DNA of 64,000 nucleotides from Hyphomicrobium sp. (lineage in GTDB: Bacteria > Pseudomonadota > Alphaproteobacteria > Rhizobiales > Hyphomicrobiaceae): contig JAIEMV010000010.1 in the NCBI GenBank assembly GCA_019751875.1, positions 1 through 64,000 on the forward strand, given 5' to 3'. Made by a program: the position numbers and the translations under genes. How positions within the stretch are numbered: the stretch's first letter is position 1; every line of letters begins with the position of its first letter. A model generated the notes under the pieces. That model saw nothing but the letters and a program-made list of their open reading frames with translations, did no database searches and was not told the origin of the DNA. Below, piece after piece: positions 35,265 to 44,658 of the stretch.

Positions 35265-35636
35265 ATGCGCACCTATCTCATCTCCTACGATCTCGCGAAG
35301 CCCCACGTTTCCAAGCATGTCGTTGCCCACGCCATCATGAGTCTCGGCTCAAGCTGGGCGCGTCCGTTGGAGAACACGTGGTACGTGCGCTCGGATGAAA
35401 GCGAAGAAACTCTCGAAGCCTGGCTCGGCCGGTATCTTGAGTCCGATGATGGACTCCTGATCCAACCGGTGAAGGAAGACGCGGTGATGACGAACACGTC
35501 ACTCCGCTGGTTCCGTCAGCGCCGCGCGGGCATCGATGTTTCGGAGCATACGAACATCATCGCGTTTCCGGTCGTCGCGCCTTTGGCGGGCGAGCGAGCC
35601 GATGAGCCTGAACTGCCGTTCGCAACCGCGTGCTGA
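35265..35636 (+). CDS. Cas2/SinR-like small protein, probable SOS gene
   Basis: A 123-residue protein resembling the SinR/VapD/Cas2-like ferredoxin-fold group: it opens with MRTYLISYDLAKPHVSKHVVAHAIMSLGSSWARPLENTWYVRSDES, where the YLISYDL first strand and the LG-x2-W...L-x-x-TW pattern are characteristic, then LEAWLGRYLESDDGLLIQPVKEDA and TSLRWF. Cas2 and VapD relatives are metal-dependent nucleases or structural dimers; activity here is unknown. No CRISPR array or other cas gene is in the window. The start has a strong AAGGAG ribosome site, and two exact LexA boxes lie upstream. A terminator follows after about 120 bases. The C-terminal tail (about residues 95-123) is low-complexity and possibly disordered. 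Confidence 0.72.
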   Translation: MRTYLISYDLAKPHVSKHVVAHAIMSLGSSWARPLENTWYVRSDESEETLEAWLGRYLESDDGLLIQPVKEDAVMTNTSLRWFRQRRAGIDVSEHTNIIAFPVVAPLAGERADEPELPFATAC

Positions 35637-35756
35637 GTTCGTTTCCACCTTTCGACTGCCCAGTCGATCGCCGTCTCGCCTCTCTCTCCCGCGGGGATTG
35701 TATCTCCCCATTCCCTGATGCGAGACAGCCCCTCCGCTTCTCCCCCGAAGCGGTCA

Positions 35757-35797
35757 AACGAGGCCGGACCCTCTGCCCAGAGGTCCGGCCTTTTGTT
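35757..35797 (+). terminator. Rho-independent terminator, convergent with ispG
   Basis: AGGCCGGACCCTCTG, a 2-3 base loop, then CAGAGGTCCGGCCTTTTG: a long near-perfect stem with one unpaired base, followed by TTTTGTTTG. It ends the SOS-box gene transcript; the ispG stop is 17 bases further, so it may act on both. Confidence 0.85.
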
Positions 35798-35813
35798 TGA
35801 TCGGGCCAGGTAC

Positions 35814-37103
35814 TCAGCCGACGGTTTCGGTTTTCGCCTTCATGGTGAGGCGATGGCCTTTGGGGGCGCCGCGGGCGTAGCGGGCTTCAATGTATTCTTC
35901 GACCAAGGCCTTGAACTCGTCCGAAATGCGGGGGCCGCGCAGGGTCGTGAACTTTTCACCGTCGACGAAAATGGGGGCGGCGGGGGCTTCACCTGTCCCT
36001 GGAAGCGAGATGCCGATATCGGCGTGCTTGGATTCCCCGGGGCCGTTCACAATGCAGCCCATGACGGCGAGGTTCAGGTTTTCGACGCCAGGGTAGCGCG
36101 CTTTCCAGTCCGGCATTCGGTCGCGGATCATGTCCTGCACGTCGCGGGCGAGTTCCTGGAATGTCGTGGACGTGGTGCGGCCGCAGCCAGGGCAGGCGGC
36201 GACGACGGGGACGAAGGCACGGAAACCCATCGTCTGGAGCAATTCCTGGGCGGCGCGGACTTCGAGCGTGCGGTCGCCGCCCGGTTCGGGCGTAAGCGAG
36301 AAGCGTATCGTGTCGCCGATGCCTTTCTGGAGCAGGATGCCCATGGCAGCGGACGAGGCAACAATGCCCTTCGAGCCCATGCCGGCTTCGGTGAGTCCAA
36401 GGTGCAGAGCATAGTTGCAGCGCACGGCCAGCATCTCGTAGCACGCAATAAGGTCCTGCACGGCGGAGACTTTGGCCGAGATGATGATCTTGTCGGCGCC
36501 GAGGCCCAGTTCTTGCGCGCGGGCCGCCGACAGCAGCGCCGACTGGACCATCGCCTCGCGCATGACTTCGCGCGCGTCCTTTGGGTTCGGTAAGGTTGCG
36601 TTCTCATCCATGAGATGGGTGAGGAGTTCCTGATCGAGCGAACCCCAGTTGACGCCGATGCGCACAGGCTTGCCGTACTGGATGGCCATTTCGACGATGG
36701 AGGAGAATTGTTTGTCGCGCTTATCCTTGAAACCCACATTACCGGGATTGATGCGGTACTTGGCGAGGGCCTCGGCGCAGGCGGGGTTCTCGGCAAGCAG
36801 CTTGTGGCCGATGTAGTGGAAGTCGCCGACGAGGGGGACGTTCACGCCCCGCTTCAGGAGGCCGTCGCGGATGTGCGGCACGGCTTTGGCGGCTTCGTCG
36901 CGATCCACCGTGATGCGGACGATTTCCGAGCCCGCCCGGGCGAGGGCTGCGACCTGCTCGATGGTCCCTTTGATATCGGCCGTGTCGGTATTGGTCATCG
37001 ACTGGACGACGACCGGAGCACCGCCGCCGACGATGACACCACCCACTGAGACAGCGATCGAGGGACGCCGAGGTGCAAGGGAAAGACTGCCTTCGGAACT
37101 CAT
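35814..37103 (-). CDS. ispG: IspG (GcpE), HMBPP synthase
   Basis: IspG is the 4Fe-4S enzyme that converts MEcPP to HMBPP in the MEP isoprenoid pathway. The 429-residue product has the N-terminal barrel ([38 protein letters not shown]) and the C-terminal cluster domain with CPGCGR and [12 protein letters not shown], supplying the three Cys and the Glu ligand. ATG 37103 is used because it gives a family-like N-terminus; the same frame stays open to 38240 across znuB, but that stretch is an out-of-frame shadow. It is 92 bases downstream of znuB and may be transcribed separately. Confidence 0.96.
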   Translation of the reverse strand: MSSEGSLSLAPRRPSIAVSVGGVIVGGGAPVVVQSMTNTDTADIKGTIEQVAALARAGSEIVRITVDRDEAAKAVPHIRDGLLKRGVNVPLVGDFHYIGHKLLAENPACAEALAKYRINPGNVGFKDKRDKQFSSIVEMAIQYGKPVRIGVNWGSLDQELLTHLMDENATLPNPKDAREVMREAMVQSALLSAARAQELGLGADKIIISAKVSAVQDLIACYEMLAVRCNYALHLGLTEAGMGSKGIVASSAAMGILLQKGIGDTIRFSLTPEPGGDRTLEVRAAQELLQTMGFRAFVPVVAACPGCGRTTSTTFQELARDVQDMIRDRMPDWKARYPGVENLNLAVMGCIVNGPGESKHADIGISLPGTGEAPAAPIFVDGEKFTTLRGPRISDEFKALVEEYIEARYARGAPKGHRLTMKAKTETVG

Positions 37104-37195
37104 GGGCCGGGCCTTCAGGTCATGCCGGCTTGGTTTAGCCGGGAGTTTGCACTTACCTAACCCATTGGCGCATGAACTGCCAGTCGGCGGGTTGG

Positions 37196-37984
37196 TCAAC
37201 GGCGGGCGGAGATCGCGAGCGACAACCCGGCGATGAGCGCCATACACAAAACGATCGAGGGCCCGCCGGGTGCATCGGCATTGGCCGACAGCGTGAGGCC
37301 TAGGGCGACACTCGCCGCCCCGACTATGCCCGCGGTCACGACCAGGCCTTCCGGCGTTGAGGCGAACGGCCGTGCCGCGACGATGGGCACGATCAAAAAC
37401 GCGATTGCGAGCAGAACACCGACGATCTTCATGGCAATGGCAATGGTCAGCGCGAGCACGATGATGAATCCGGCGCGGACCCAGCGGCTTGGCACGCCTT
37501 CGGCGGATGCCAGTTCCTCGTGGACGGCGACGCGCAGGAGAGGCTGCCACAGCCAAGCCATCACAGCGAGAACCACCGCTCCGCCTCCGTAGATGAGCCA
37601 GAGATCGGAATCCGTAACGGCGAAGACGTCGCCGAAGAGGTAGCCCATCAGATCGACAGACGGGCCGGCGAGCAGCGTTGTGGCGATGACGCCGAGGGCC
37701 AGGGTGCCGTGGTGGGTCAGCCCGAGAATGGCGTCGAGAGGCACGAGTTTCTGGCGTCCCAGGACAATGAGAAGTGCCGCCACCGCCAGCGTGGTGACGA
37801 TGACGCTGACCGTGACATCGAGGTTGAGCAGCAAGCCGAGGGCGACACCGACGAGGCTCGCCTGGGCGACCGTCTCGCCGAAGTAGGCCATGCGGTTCCA
37901 TACGAGGACGGCGCCGAGAGGGGCTGCAATAATTGCAAGGCCGACGCCGGCCGCAAGCGCGCGCAAAAGAAACGGCTCGATCAC
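37196..37984 (-). CDS. znuB: Zinc ABC transporter permease ZnuB
   Basis: The membrane subunit of the high-affinity zinc importer, family 3 ABC permease. The 262 residues form eight or nine helices starting with [50 protein letters not shown], which carries the conserved GETVAQASL pattern, and including [43 protein letters not shown]. The start overlaps the znuC stop by four bases, showing a tightly coupled zur-znuC-znuB operon. Confidence 0.95.
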   Translation of the reverse strand: MIEPFLLRALAAGVGLAIIAAPLGAVLVWNRMAYFGETVAQASLVGVALGLLLNLDVTVSVIVTTLAVAALLIVLGRQKLVPLDAILGLTHHGTLALGVIATTLLAGPSVDLMGYLFGDVFAVTDSDLWLIYGGGAVVLAVMAWLWQPLLRVAVHEELASAEGVPSRWVRAGFIIVLALTIAIAMKIVGVLLAIAFLIVPIVAARPFASTPEGLVVTAGIVGAASVALGLTLSANADAPGGPSIVLCMALIAGLSLAISARR

Positions 37985-38877
37985 AGCGTCTCCGCGGGCG
38001 ACGCGCTGGTCGGTACGGGAAGTTCCCGCCCGTCAAGGCCGTGGGCGTGGTCGTGATGGTGGCGGTAGACGCCGAACGCGCGGGCGGCTTCGACCCCGAA
38101 CAGGCGCATGTACTCGGGATGCTGGGCGACTGTTTCGGGGACGCCTGAGCAGCAGATGTGGCGATTGAGGCAGAGAACGCGATCACTCGCCGCCATGACA
38201 ACGTGCAGGTCGTGTGAGACGAGCAGCACACCGATGCCACGCTGATCCCGCAGCTGCCCGATCAGGGCGTACAGGTCGGCCTCACCAGTGTAATCGACGC
38301 CGCGAACCGGCTCGTCGAGAACCAGCAAGTCCGGCTTGGCGGCCAGCGCGCGGGCGAGCAGGACACGCTGCAGTTCGCCGCCGGAAATTTCGCTCAATTG
38401 CTGATTGAAACACCGTTCAGCGCCGACTTCTGCAAGAAGCGCGCGCAGGTTTTCACGAGGGGCCTTATGGCCGAGCGAAAGAAAGCGGGAAACTGTCATC
38501 GGCAGCGTGCGATCAACATCGAACCGCTGAGGGACATAGCCGATCCTCAAGTCCTCCATGCGGCTGATTTCGCCGCCTGTCATATCCTCGAGGCCGAGCA
38601 GCGCTCGAACGAGCGTCGTCTTACCGGACCCGTTTGGCCCGATGAGGGTTACGATCTCGCGCGGATGGATGTCGACATCGACGTGGTCAAGTACGGTGCG
38701 GTCGCCGCGCATCATCGTCAGACCGCGGGCACTGATCAGGGCGGAAGTGTCGAACTCCTTCTTGGGTCCGTGGTCGTGGCCGCAACCACAGGACTCGTGG
38801 TCGTGCTGATGACGAGCGTAATGGGCATGCGCATGATCTTCGGCTTCAGCGGGCGACGCGCCGGTCATGTTGTCCAC
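37981..38877 (-). CDS. znuC: Zinc ABC transporter ATPase ZnuC with His-rich ends
   Basis: The ATPase of ZnuABC. Walker [17 protein letters not shown] lies near residues 80-95, the signature [14 protein letters not shown] near 167, and Walker [13 protein letters not shown] near 190. Unusually, both ends are rich in metal-binding residues: [23 protein letters not shown] at residues 16-37 and [10 protein letters not shown] near the C-terminus, which may store zinc or sense it on the cytoplasmic side. It follows zur with an 18-base gap and overlaps znuB. Confidence 0.95.
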   Translation of the reverse strand: MDNMTGASPAEAEDHAHAHYARHQHDHESCGCGHDHGPKKEFDTSALISARGLTMMRGDRTVLDHVDVDIHPREIVTLIGPNGSGKTTLVRALLGLEDMTGGEISRMEDLRIGYVPQRFDVDRTLPMTVSRFLSLGHKAPRENLRALLAEVGAERCFNQQLSEISGGELQRVLLARALAAKPDLLVLDEPVRGVDYTGEADLYALIGQLRDQRGIGVLLVSHDLHVVMAASDRVLCLNRHICCSGVPETVAQHPEYMRLFGVEAARAFGVYRHHHDHAHGLDGRELPVPTSASPAETL

Positions 38878-38895
38878 TCCATTAGACCAAGGCGC

Positions 38896-39426
38896 TCAGC
38901 TGTCGCCGCCGGCGCAGCGCGGGCATAGGCCCTGGACTTCCACGAACTTGACCCGTGGCGTAAACTTGGCGCTCTTTGCGGCTTCGCCGATCAGGTCGAA
39001 GATGTGCTGGCCATCGACCTCGCCGACGGCACCGCATTTCTCGCAGGAGAGGAAAATTGGGCGTTTGCCCTTGCTCATGTGGTCGGTTCGGCGGCAGGCA
39101 AAGAAGGCGTTTTTACTCTCCAGGCGGTGGATGACGCCAGCGTCGAGGAGAGCATCAATAGCGCGATAGATCGAGATAGGAGCGACACGCGTGCCCTTCT
39201 CTCCCAGGCGGGCCAGGATCTCGTACGCACCGATGGATGCGTGCGTGGCGGCGATTTCCTCGAAAACCTGCTGACGTAATTTTGTGAAGCGCAGATTGCG
39301 GTCGGCAAAGACTTTTGCCGCACGCTCCACTGTCTGGGCCACTTTCTTGGCCGTCTGCTGGTCTGGATTGGGGAAAGGGGACCGCAAATTGGCGTCGGGC
39401 TTGTGAGGTGCCTGGGTTTCGCTCAT
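38896..39426 (-). CDS. zur: Zinc uptake regulator Zur (Fur family)
   Basis: Fur-family repressor of zinc uptake. The winged helix (NLRFTKLRQQVFEEIAATHASIGAYEILARLGEKGTRVAPISIYRAIDALLDAGVIHRLES) is followed by the dimerization domain with the structural zinc site built from SCEKCGAV and LCPRCAGG. ATG 39426 gives a normal 176 residues; the frame extends to 39543 across the operator, which cannot be coding. Zur likely represses its own operon from the box at 39473-39491 and also znuA through the site at 19111-19132. Confidence 0.94.
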   Translation of the reverse strand: MSETQAPHKPDANLRSPFPNPDQQTAKKVAQTVERAAKVFADRNLRFTKLRQQVFEEIAATHASIGAYEILARLGEKGTRVAPISIYRAIDALLDAGVIHRLESKNAFFACRRTDHMSKGKRPIFLSCEKCGAVGEVDGQHIFDLIGEAAKSAKFTPRVKFVEVQGLCPRCAGGDS

Positions 39427-39472
39427 GTGTCTGCCTTCTGGCCACCAGCGTTGCCCCCTCGGGAAGCGACGC

Positions 39473-39491
39473 GTTATAGTTATAATATAAC
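39473..39491. promoter_or_regulatory. Zur box upstream of zur-znuC-znuB
   Basis: GTTATAGTTATAATATAAC is a 19-base near-palindrome with perfect ends GTTATA and TATAAC, close to the alphaproteobacterial Zur consensus. It lies 47 bases upstream of the zur start codon. The further 284 bases up to the next gene at 39776 hold no recognisable gene. Confidence 0.8.
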
Positions 39492-39775
39492 GACCTGGCA
39501 CAGGTTTGCTATAGCTGTTCCGAACGCCCTGGGAGCGACGCAAGGCCGACTCTGAACGCGGGGGTGAAAAAACTTTAATTCACATCCGTTGCCGCACGCC
39601 CCAATTTAGACGCCGTGCGACCTTGAATTGGCGCGGGTGCGCGACGGATCGCAGACGCAACCCCGTTTACAGTCGTGCGTTGGGGGCGACGCTCAGATGT
39701 CCTCATCGCAGTGGCGTGCAGGGCTAGGGTTCTCGGTGGCCCCTACACACCGACCGGACAGCAGGGGTTCCCGAC

Positions 39776-42700
39776 ATGGCTGCAGACGCTCTCCCGACAC
39801 CGCCGGTCACGCCCGTGGCTTGGCCCGACGTGTCGGCGATTTTCCAGGATCCTGCTGCCATGCAGTCCCTGGCCGGCAAAATCTTTCTTGGCGTCGCCGC
39901 TATGCTGGTACTTGCCGGACTCTACCGGATCATGCCCCGCGTCTGGAAGGCCATCGAGAACGTCTTCTTCACCAACTGGCGACTGGCAGTGCTGGGCACT
40001 ACCGGCATCGTGCTGTCTCTCGCATCGGGCTGGACGACATGGGACGGCATGCGAAATTTCACCAACGAGCCGATCCTGTCGTTCATGGTGACATTCGGCA
40101 TCCAAGGCGTGATGCTGGTTGTCGCGTGGCTCATCGGCGAGAGCTTTGCGACAGGCATGAGCCAAAAATCTGCGGCACATAGCGGGTCGATGCCGCGCGC
40201 CGTGCAGGCCGTGATGGGCGCGGTGATCGGTGTCATGCTGTTCGTCGCGGTCGCCGCACTGTTCCTGTTCCGAGACCGGATTACAGGAACTGCCTCGGCG
40301 TCGCCTGTCGAGACCGGCGACGGCCTTCTCATCATGGCCGTCGGGCTGCTGGTCGCCGCACTTGTGACGCTCAATTCGGCCAGCGACATGGTCAAGCCGT
40401 ATCTCCAATCAACGCGCGTGATCGTAAAAAATGCGATGCTGTGGGTGATGTTTCTGGCCTGTATGGCCTCATCCGTCTTCTTCTCGTTCGACAGCCGTTT
40501 CAACGCAATCTTCCCCAAGGAGGAGCGTGTGCGGGCGGCTGAACTGAGAGCACAGAACCAGGTTGCCGGTATCATCGCCGATATCGGACAGACCCTCGAA
40601 ATGCGCCGAATCCAAGCGGCCGACAGCCTGTTCAAATCCGACGGGTGGCTCGCGTACGAAGGCGAACTGGACAAACTCGCCGCCGCATCGCGCGGAGCTG
40701 AAAAGCTGATCGAGGCTTTCTACGTCGAACAAATGGAAGAGCGTCGGCGCGGGATCGCGGAGCAGCAGGAACGCATTGCAACCGCAGAGAGCAGCCAATC
40801 CGGACTCGCGATGAAGAAGACCGCGCTGACGGAAGAGGTGGCGCGACTGGAGGCGGAGCGGCCGGCACTGGTCGCTGACGTTCAGACAAAAAGGAGCGAC
40901 TTGGATGCGCGGGCAAAGGAAGTCGATGCCAAGCGCGTCGAAGCTATGGCCGAGGAGAAGGGCGTCGAAGGCACGCTCAAGGTGGGCCGCGGCCAGATGT
41001 ACCGCCAGCGGCAGGGTGAACTCGCCAAGCTCCAAGATTACTACAAGATCGGCGAACAGCGGGTGAAGGATGCCCAAAAGCGCCTCGACGAGACCAGCTG
41101 GCGCATCGATGCCATCAAGCGCGAATTGGCCGGCATTGATGGCAGCTTGGCGAAATTGAAGGGTGAGGCCGACACCGCGCAGCAGCGGATCGCGGCAGCG
41201 ACCACGCCGGAGCAGGCTTCTGCATCGCTGCCGAAGGTCGATCCAGGACGTGTATTGCCTGAGTTCGAATCCGCCCGTGTCAGCTTTCGCCAGAAGCCTG
41301 ATGCGGCGGGACTGACGGCTGTACGCGAGCAATGCACTCAGCTGCTCAGTGCGATGTCATCGGCGCCGACGACGAGGGAGCGGGTGGCGGGTATCGACTG
41401 CGATCCCAAACGTGCGCAGGAGGCCGCCTCACTTCTATTGACGCTCGATGCCGGCGCGCAGGTTTTTTCTTCTACCTGTGTGGGTGGCGAAAAGCTTAAC
41501 GCTAACACCTCCGCTGACGAGCTTCTCAGCTTCTCGCGCCGTTGCTTGGCCGACAGCGGCTTGCCGTCTGCCGATACCGATGAACTGCGCACGAAGATCA
41601 GCTTCATTGAGCTCAATCGAGACGACAAGGCACATAACTTCGTCGTGTCCATCAACGCGTTCCAGGACGGCAATCGGCTGGCTTACCTCGCACTTGGCGT
41701 TGCGATCGCGATCGACAGCCTGATTTTCATGTCGGGCCTGTTCGGGGCCAATGCCGTGCGGTCGCCTTTGTCGGACGTTCCCTCAAGCAAGGCGCGTACA
41801 GCAGAGCAGCTTGAGGGCATTATCGAGAATGCGCTCCTGCCCGATATCTTTGATGCGGCACGCGTCACGCTTCAATCGATGCGGCCCATCACCAACGATC
41901 GCGGGTTCATGGCGGAGGTGCGGCCCAGCCGTCTCGATCCACAGAGCGCGCATCGCGTGCTGAGCGTGCTCAACGCGGGTACGACCATTCATGCTGTCGA
42001 ATACGACCATGACGAGGATCGCTATCTCGTTCGGGCGGAGCTGTTCGAGTATCTGTCCGGTGTTTCGAAGAAGGCTTTCCATGCCAATGCGCAGCACGCG
42101 ACGCTGGCGGAATTGGAGAAAACGGTTTCAGTTGCGCTGCTCCCGGACATCGCGCACAACATCGACATCGTCCTCAGCCATATGCACCCGATCAATGAGA
42201 AACATGGGTTTATGGCGGAGATGAAACTCGCAGAGATCCAAGACGATGGTGATAAGCGCATTGCGCGTCAGGTTTTGAATGCGGGTTCTGTGCATCAGCG
42301 CGTTCAGCGTGCGGACGAGACCGGGTCGCACTTCTTCATCCATCGCGATTTATATCAAACACTGGCGCGACTCCGGGCGCGGACGTTGTTTACGTCCACG
42401 GCGTACCGTCTGGACACAGGGCCGCATGGCGATGCACCTGTATTCTCTGGATCTCTCAATAGCGAGCGGCCTGCGTTGGAACACCGCTCAACCGATAACG
42501 GCAAGGGCAAGCAGGAAATGTCCATTGCTCAGATGGCATCCTCAGCGCGCGCAGACGGGGATCAGAGAGCGATTCGCGACCGGCTTCTGATGGCGATGGG
42601 CATTGCACCTTCCGCTTATCGGGATCTCATGCGCAGCGGTGCATTGCCCCATGCCAACGCGCTTGCGCTTCAGCTCGGGCGGCTTTGCCGACAAAACCTG

Positions 42701-43102
42701 ATCGGCGTGCATATCAACTCCGAATTGCAGGAATTGTCGGAAGAACTGGAACGCGCGGCCCAGACCCTGAAGCATGACACGTCGAGTGGCGACCTCATCG
42801 ACAGCACAGTAGTCGAGTTGCAGGCCATTCTGCCGGCATTGCTCTTGCAGCAAGGTGGCCGCTACCAGGAAACGCTATGCAAGCTCATCGATAGTCTCGA
42901 GCGGGCGAACGGAGAGGGCCATCTCGATCATAAAGAGCAGCAGTTGCTGCAGCGGCTGAAATTTCATGAATCGACATTGAGTAAGATTAGTCGCAGCGAG
43001 AGCACCGATTGGCAGAGGGTTGCTCTGCTGATCGAAGATTTCGCCGACAGTGCCGATTCCGGGGATTATCGCTCCGAGCCGGACCAGCGGCGGCCGAATT
43101 AA
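39776..43102 (+). CDS. Large membrane protein with coiled coil and duplicated C-terminal domain
   Basis: A 1108-residue protein I cannot assign to a known family. Six membrane helices lie in residues about 36-238 (for example IFLGVAAMLVLAGLYRI, ILSFMVTFGIQGVMLVVAWLIG and AMLWVMFLACMASSVFF), then a long coiled coil at about 245-480 (RRGIAEQQERIATAE..., ALTEEVARLEAERPALV...), a Cys-containing region, and a seventh helix near 641-662 (LAYLALGVAIAIDSLIFMSGLFG). Two tandem repeats follow near 679-765 and 775-865, both with the pattern ALLPDI-x(10-12)-M-x-PI-x4-GFMAE and an LNAG motif. The tail to 1108 is helical. The following gene encodes a vWA protein on the same strand, 225 bases away. Role unknown; the layout suggests a mechanical or scaffold protein spanning membrane and cytoplasm. 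Confidence 0.7.
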   Translation: MAADALPTPPVTPVAWPDVSAIFQDPAAMQSLAGKIFLGVAAMLVLAGLYRIMPRVWKAIENVFFTNWRLAVLGTTGIVLSLASGWTTWDGMRNFTNEPILSFMVTFGIQGVMLVVAWLIGESFATGMSQKSAAHSGSMPRAVQAVMGAVIGVMLFVAVAALFLFRDRITGTASASPVETGDGLLIMAVGLLVAALVTLNSASDMVKPYLQSTRVIVKNAMLWVMFLACMASSVFFSFDSRFNAIFPKEERVRAAELRAQNQVAGIIADIGQTLEMRRIQAADSLFKSDGWLAYEGELDKLAAASRGAEKLIEAFYVEQMEERRRGIAEQQERIATAESSQSGLAMKKTALTEEVARLEAERPALVADVQTKRSDLDARAKEVDAKRVEAMAEEKGVEGTLKVGRGQMYRQRQGELAKLQDYYKIGEQRVKDAQKRLDETSWRIDAIKRELAGIDGSLAKLKGEADTAQQRIAAATTPEQASASLPKVDPGRVLPEFESARVSFRQKPDAAGLTAVREQCTQLLSAMSSAPTTRERVAGIDCDPKRAQEAASLLLTLDAGAQVFSSTCVGGEKLNANTSADELLSFSRRCLADSGLPSADTDELRTKISFIELNRDDKAHNFVVSINAFQDGNRLAYLALGVAIAIDSLIFMSGLFGANAVRSPLSDVPSSKARTAEQLEGIIENALLPDIFDAARVTLQSMRPITNDRGFMAEVRPSRLDPQSAHRVLSVLNAGTTIHAVEYDHDEDRYLVRAELFEYLSGVSKKAFHANAQHATLAELEKTVSVALLPDIAHNIDIVLSHMHPINEKHGFMAEMKLAEIQDDGDKRIARQVLNAGSVHQRVQRADETGSHFFIHRDLYQTLARLRARTLFTSTAYRLDTGPHGDAPVFSGSLNSERPALEHRSTDNGKGKQEMSIAQMASSARADGDQRAIRDRLLMAMGIAPSAYRDLMRSGALPHANALALQLGRLCRQNLIGVHINSELQELSEELERAAQTLKHDTSSGDLIDSTVVELQAILPALLLQQGGRYQETLCKLIDSLERANGEGHLDHKEQQLLQRLKFHESTLSKISRSESTDWQRVALLIEDFADSADSGDYRSEPDQRRPN

Positions 43103-43326
43103 TCCGACAAACTCATCCAGCAATATTTACCCCAATGTGGCGATCTACTCGTTAGGGTTATGTTTGCGTTACACTGATCACCGTTCGATTATTCCTCTTT
43201 GGGAAATAATAACCGAAGCGTTTCCAAACGTTCCAAACCCTCGCATTTAGACGACGGGTGCAAGACTCTGTTTACTTGCTGATAATTAAGTTCGCGCTGG
43301 ATATAAATTTTTCAGCGGATTTTCCC

Positions 43327-44550
43327 ATGTTTTTGGCGCGTCAGAAGTCGCACGAATTCTACGCAGCTCAGGGTGGTGGCATTGCGCCTCTGTTTGGGCT
43401 CGTCATGCTGGTCATGATATTCGCCATGGGTGTCAGCATCGACGGCGCACGCGGCTACCGCACTGCGACCGTGGCCGGAAGCGCCCTTGATGCAGCGGCT
43501 CTCGCTACGGCAAAGGCACTGCGGCTTGATAATCCGAGCGATGCAGAGCTCAAGGCGATGGCGCGAGATTACTTCCTCGCCAACCTTTCCGACCACGACA
43601 CTCGGGCGGCTCTTGAGAGCATCTCCGTCGTCGTCGACCGGGTCATCAATAGTGTTCAGCTGGTCGCGGACATCAAGCTTCCTGTCACGGTGTCGGCCGT
43701 CATGGGCAAGGAGTATTTGACGGTCAAGGTCAAATCGTCGGCCGTTTTCGACGTCAAGGACGTCGAAGTGTCGATGATGCTCGACGTGAGTGGCTCAATG
43801 GATGGCAGCAAAATCGCCGATCTCAGAGCTGCGGCCACCGATCTTGTCGATATCATGCTCCCCCAGGATAAGCCTAACGACAACAAAGTGGCGATTGCTC
43901 CATTTTCGACATCAGTCAATGCGGGGGTATTCACAAACGCGGTCTCCGTCGGCGTGGACAGTCGAGGACGTTCTCAGGCGGGACGCAACACGACGTGCGT
44001 GACGGAGCGCTCAGGAGCACAGGCATTCACCGATGCAGCACCGGCCGGCAATATGCTGAACCGAAAAGCTACGTTCTGCCCGACCACGCCTATCCTGCCT
44101 CTTACCAACGACGTAGATGCCCTTCACGACGCCATCAACTCGCTTCGAGCCAACGGAATGACAGCCGGGCATCTCGGCACGGCGTGGGCTTACTATCTAC
44201 TGTCGCCGAACTGGGCTTCCGTCTTTCCGGCAGACAGCGAGCCGGCGGCCTACGATGAGCCGAAGGTCCGTAAGGTGGCGATCCTGATGACAGACGGAAT
44301 GTTCAACAGCACATATGAGAGTGCAAACGGCACCTCGGTCATACAGGCGAGGAGCATCTGCGACAACATGAAGACCTCCGGCATCACCGTGTTCACCGTC
44401 GGGTTTCAAGTGCCGGCCGATGTGGTGCCCACCTTGCAGTACTGCGCGACATCGCCGAAACATTTCTATAGTGCGACCGACGGCGCCGAGCTTCGCAAGA
44501 CGTTTACAGATATCGCCAACCGGCTGAATGGCTTGCGTCTGTCTTCTTAA
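43327..44550 (+). CDS. TadG-like protein with von Willebrand factor A domain
   Basis: A 407-residue envelope protein. The N-terminus is a TadE/TadG-type anchor: AQGGGIAPLFGLVMLVMIFAMGVSIDGARGYRTATVAGSALDAAALATAKAL, with the membrane helix near 23-45. A vWA domain follows, with the MIDAS pattern LDVSGSMDGSK near residue 150, and further metal-site residues near T and D in VAILMTDGMF. Four Cys in the vWA insertion (near CVTERSG, FCPTTP, SICDN, QYCAT) may form disulfides. Such proteins accompany Flp pili, but no tad genes are present. ATG 43327 is chosen because it fits the anchor; the open frame begins at 43258. Confidence 0.85.
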   Translation: MFLARQKSHEFYAAQGGGIAPLFGLVMLVMIFAMGVSIDGARGYRTATVAGSALDAAALATAKALRLDNPSDAELKAMARDYFLANLSDHDTRAALESISVVVDRVINSVQLVADIKLPVTVSAVMGKEYLTVKVKSSAVFDVKDVEVSMMLDVSGSMDGSKIADLRAAATDLVDIMLPQDKPNDNKVAIAPFSTSVNAGVFTNAVSVGVDSRGRSQAGRNTTCVTERSGAQAFTDAAPAGNMLNRKATFCPTTPILPLTNDVDALHDAINSLRANGMTAGHLGTAWAYYLLSPNWASVFPADSEPAAYDEPKVRKVAILMTDGMFNSTYESANGTSVIQARSICDNMKTSGITVFTVGFQVPADVVPTLQYCATSPKHFYSATDGAELRKTFTDIANRLNGLRLSS

Positions 44551-44658
44551 CTCCGTCATTTGAGCGCTGATCGAGACAAAAGGGCTGCCACCACTCTGAA
44601 CGAGCAGAGCGGCCTACGCATGCGGCGCGCATCGTAAGCGGCACCTCGGGCGCAGCGA

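Noticed and set aside
35265..35636. A CRISPR-Cas locus around the Cas2-like gene
   Set aside because: No repeat-spacer array and no cas1, cas3 or effector genes in the window; the protein is more like the SinR/VapD side of the superfamily.
35620..35636. EPELPF near the end of the Cas2-like protein as a second clamp-binding motif
   Set aside because: It lacks the leading Gln and is followed by more residues; too weak to support.
37104..38240. Upstream extension of the ispG reading frame
   Set aside because: It crosses znuB out of frame and encodes Arg-rich low-complexity residues; the ispG family start is at 37103.
43103..43326. Near-palindromes (for example around ATTATTCC...GGGAAATAAT) upstream of the vWA gene
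   Set aside because: Arms are imperfect and no promoter or operator pattern could be fixed with confidence.
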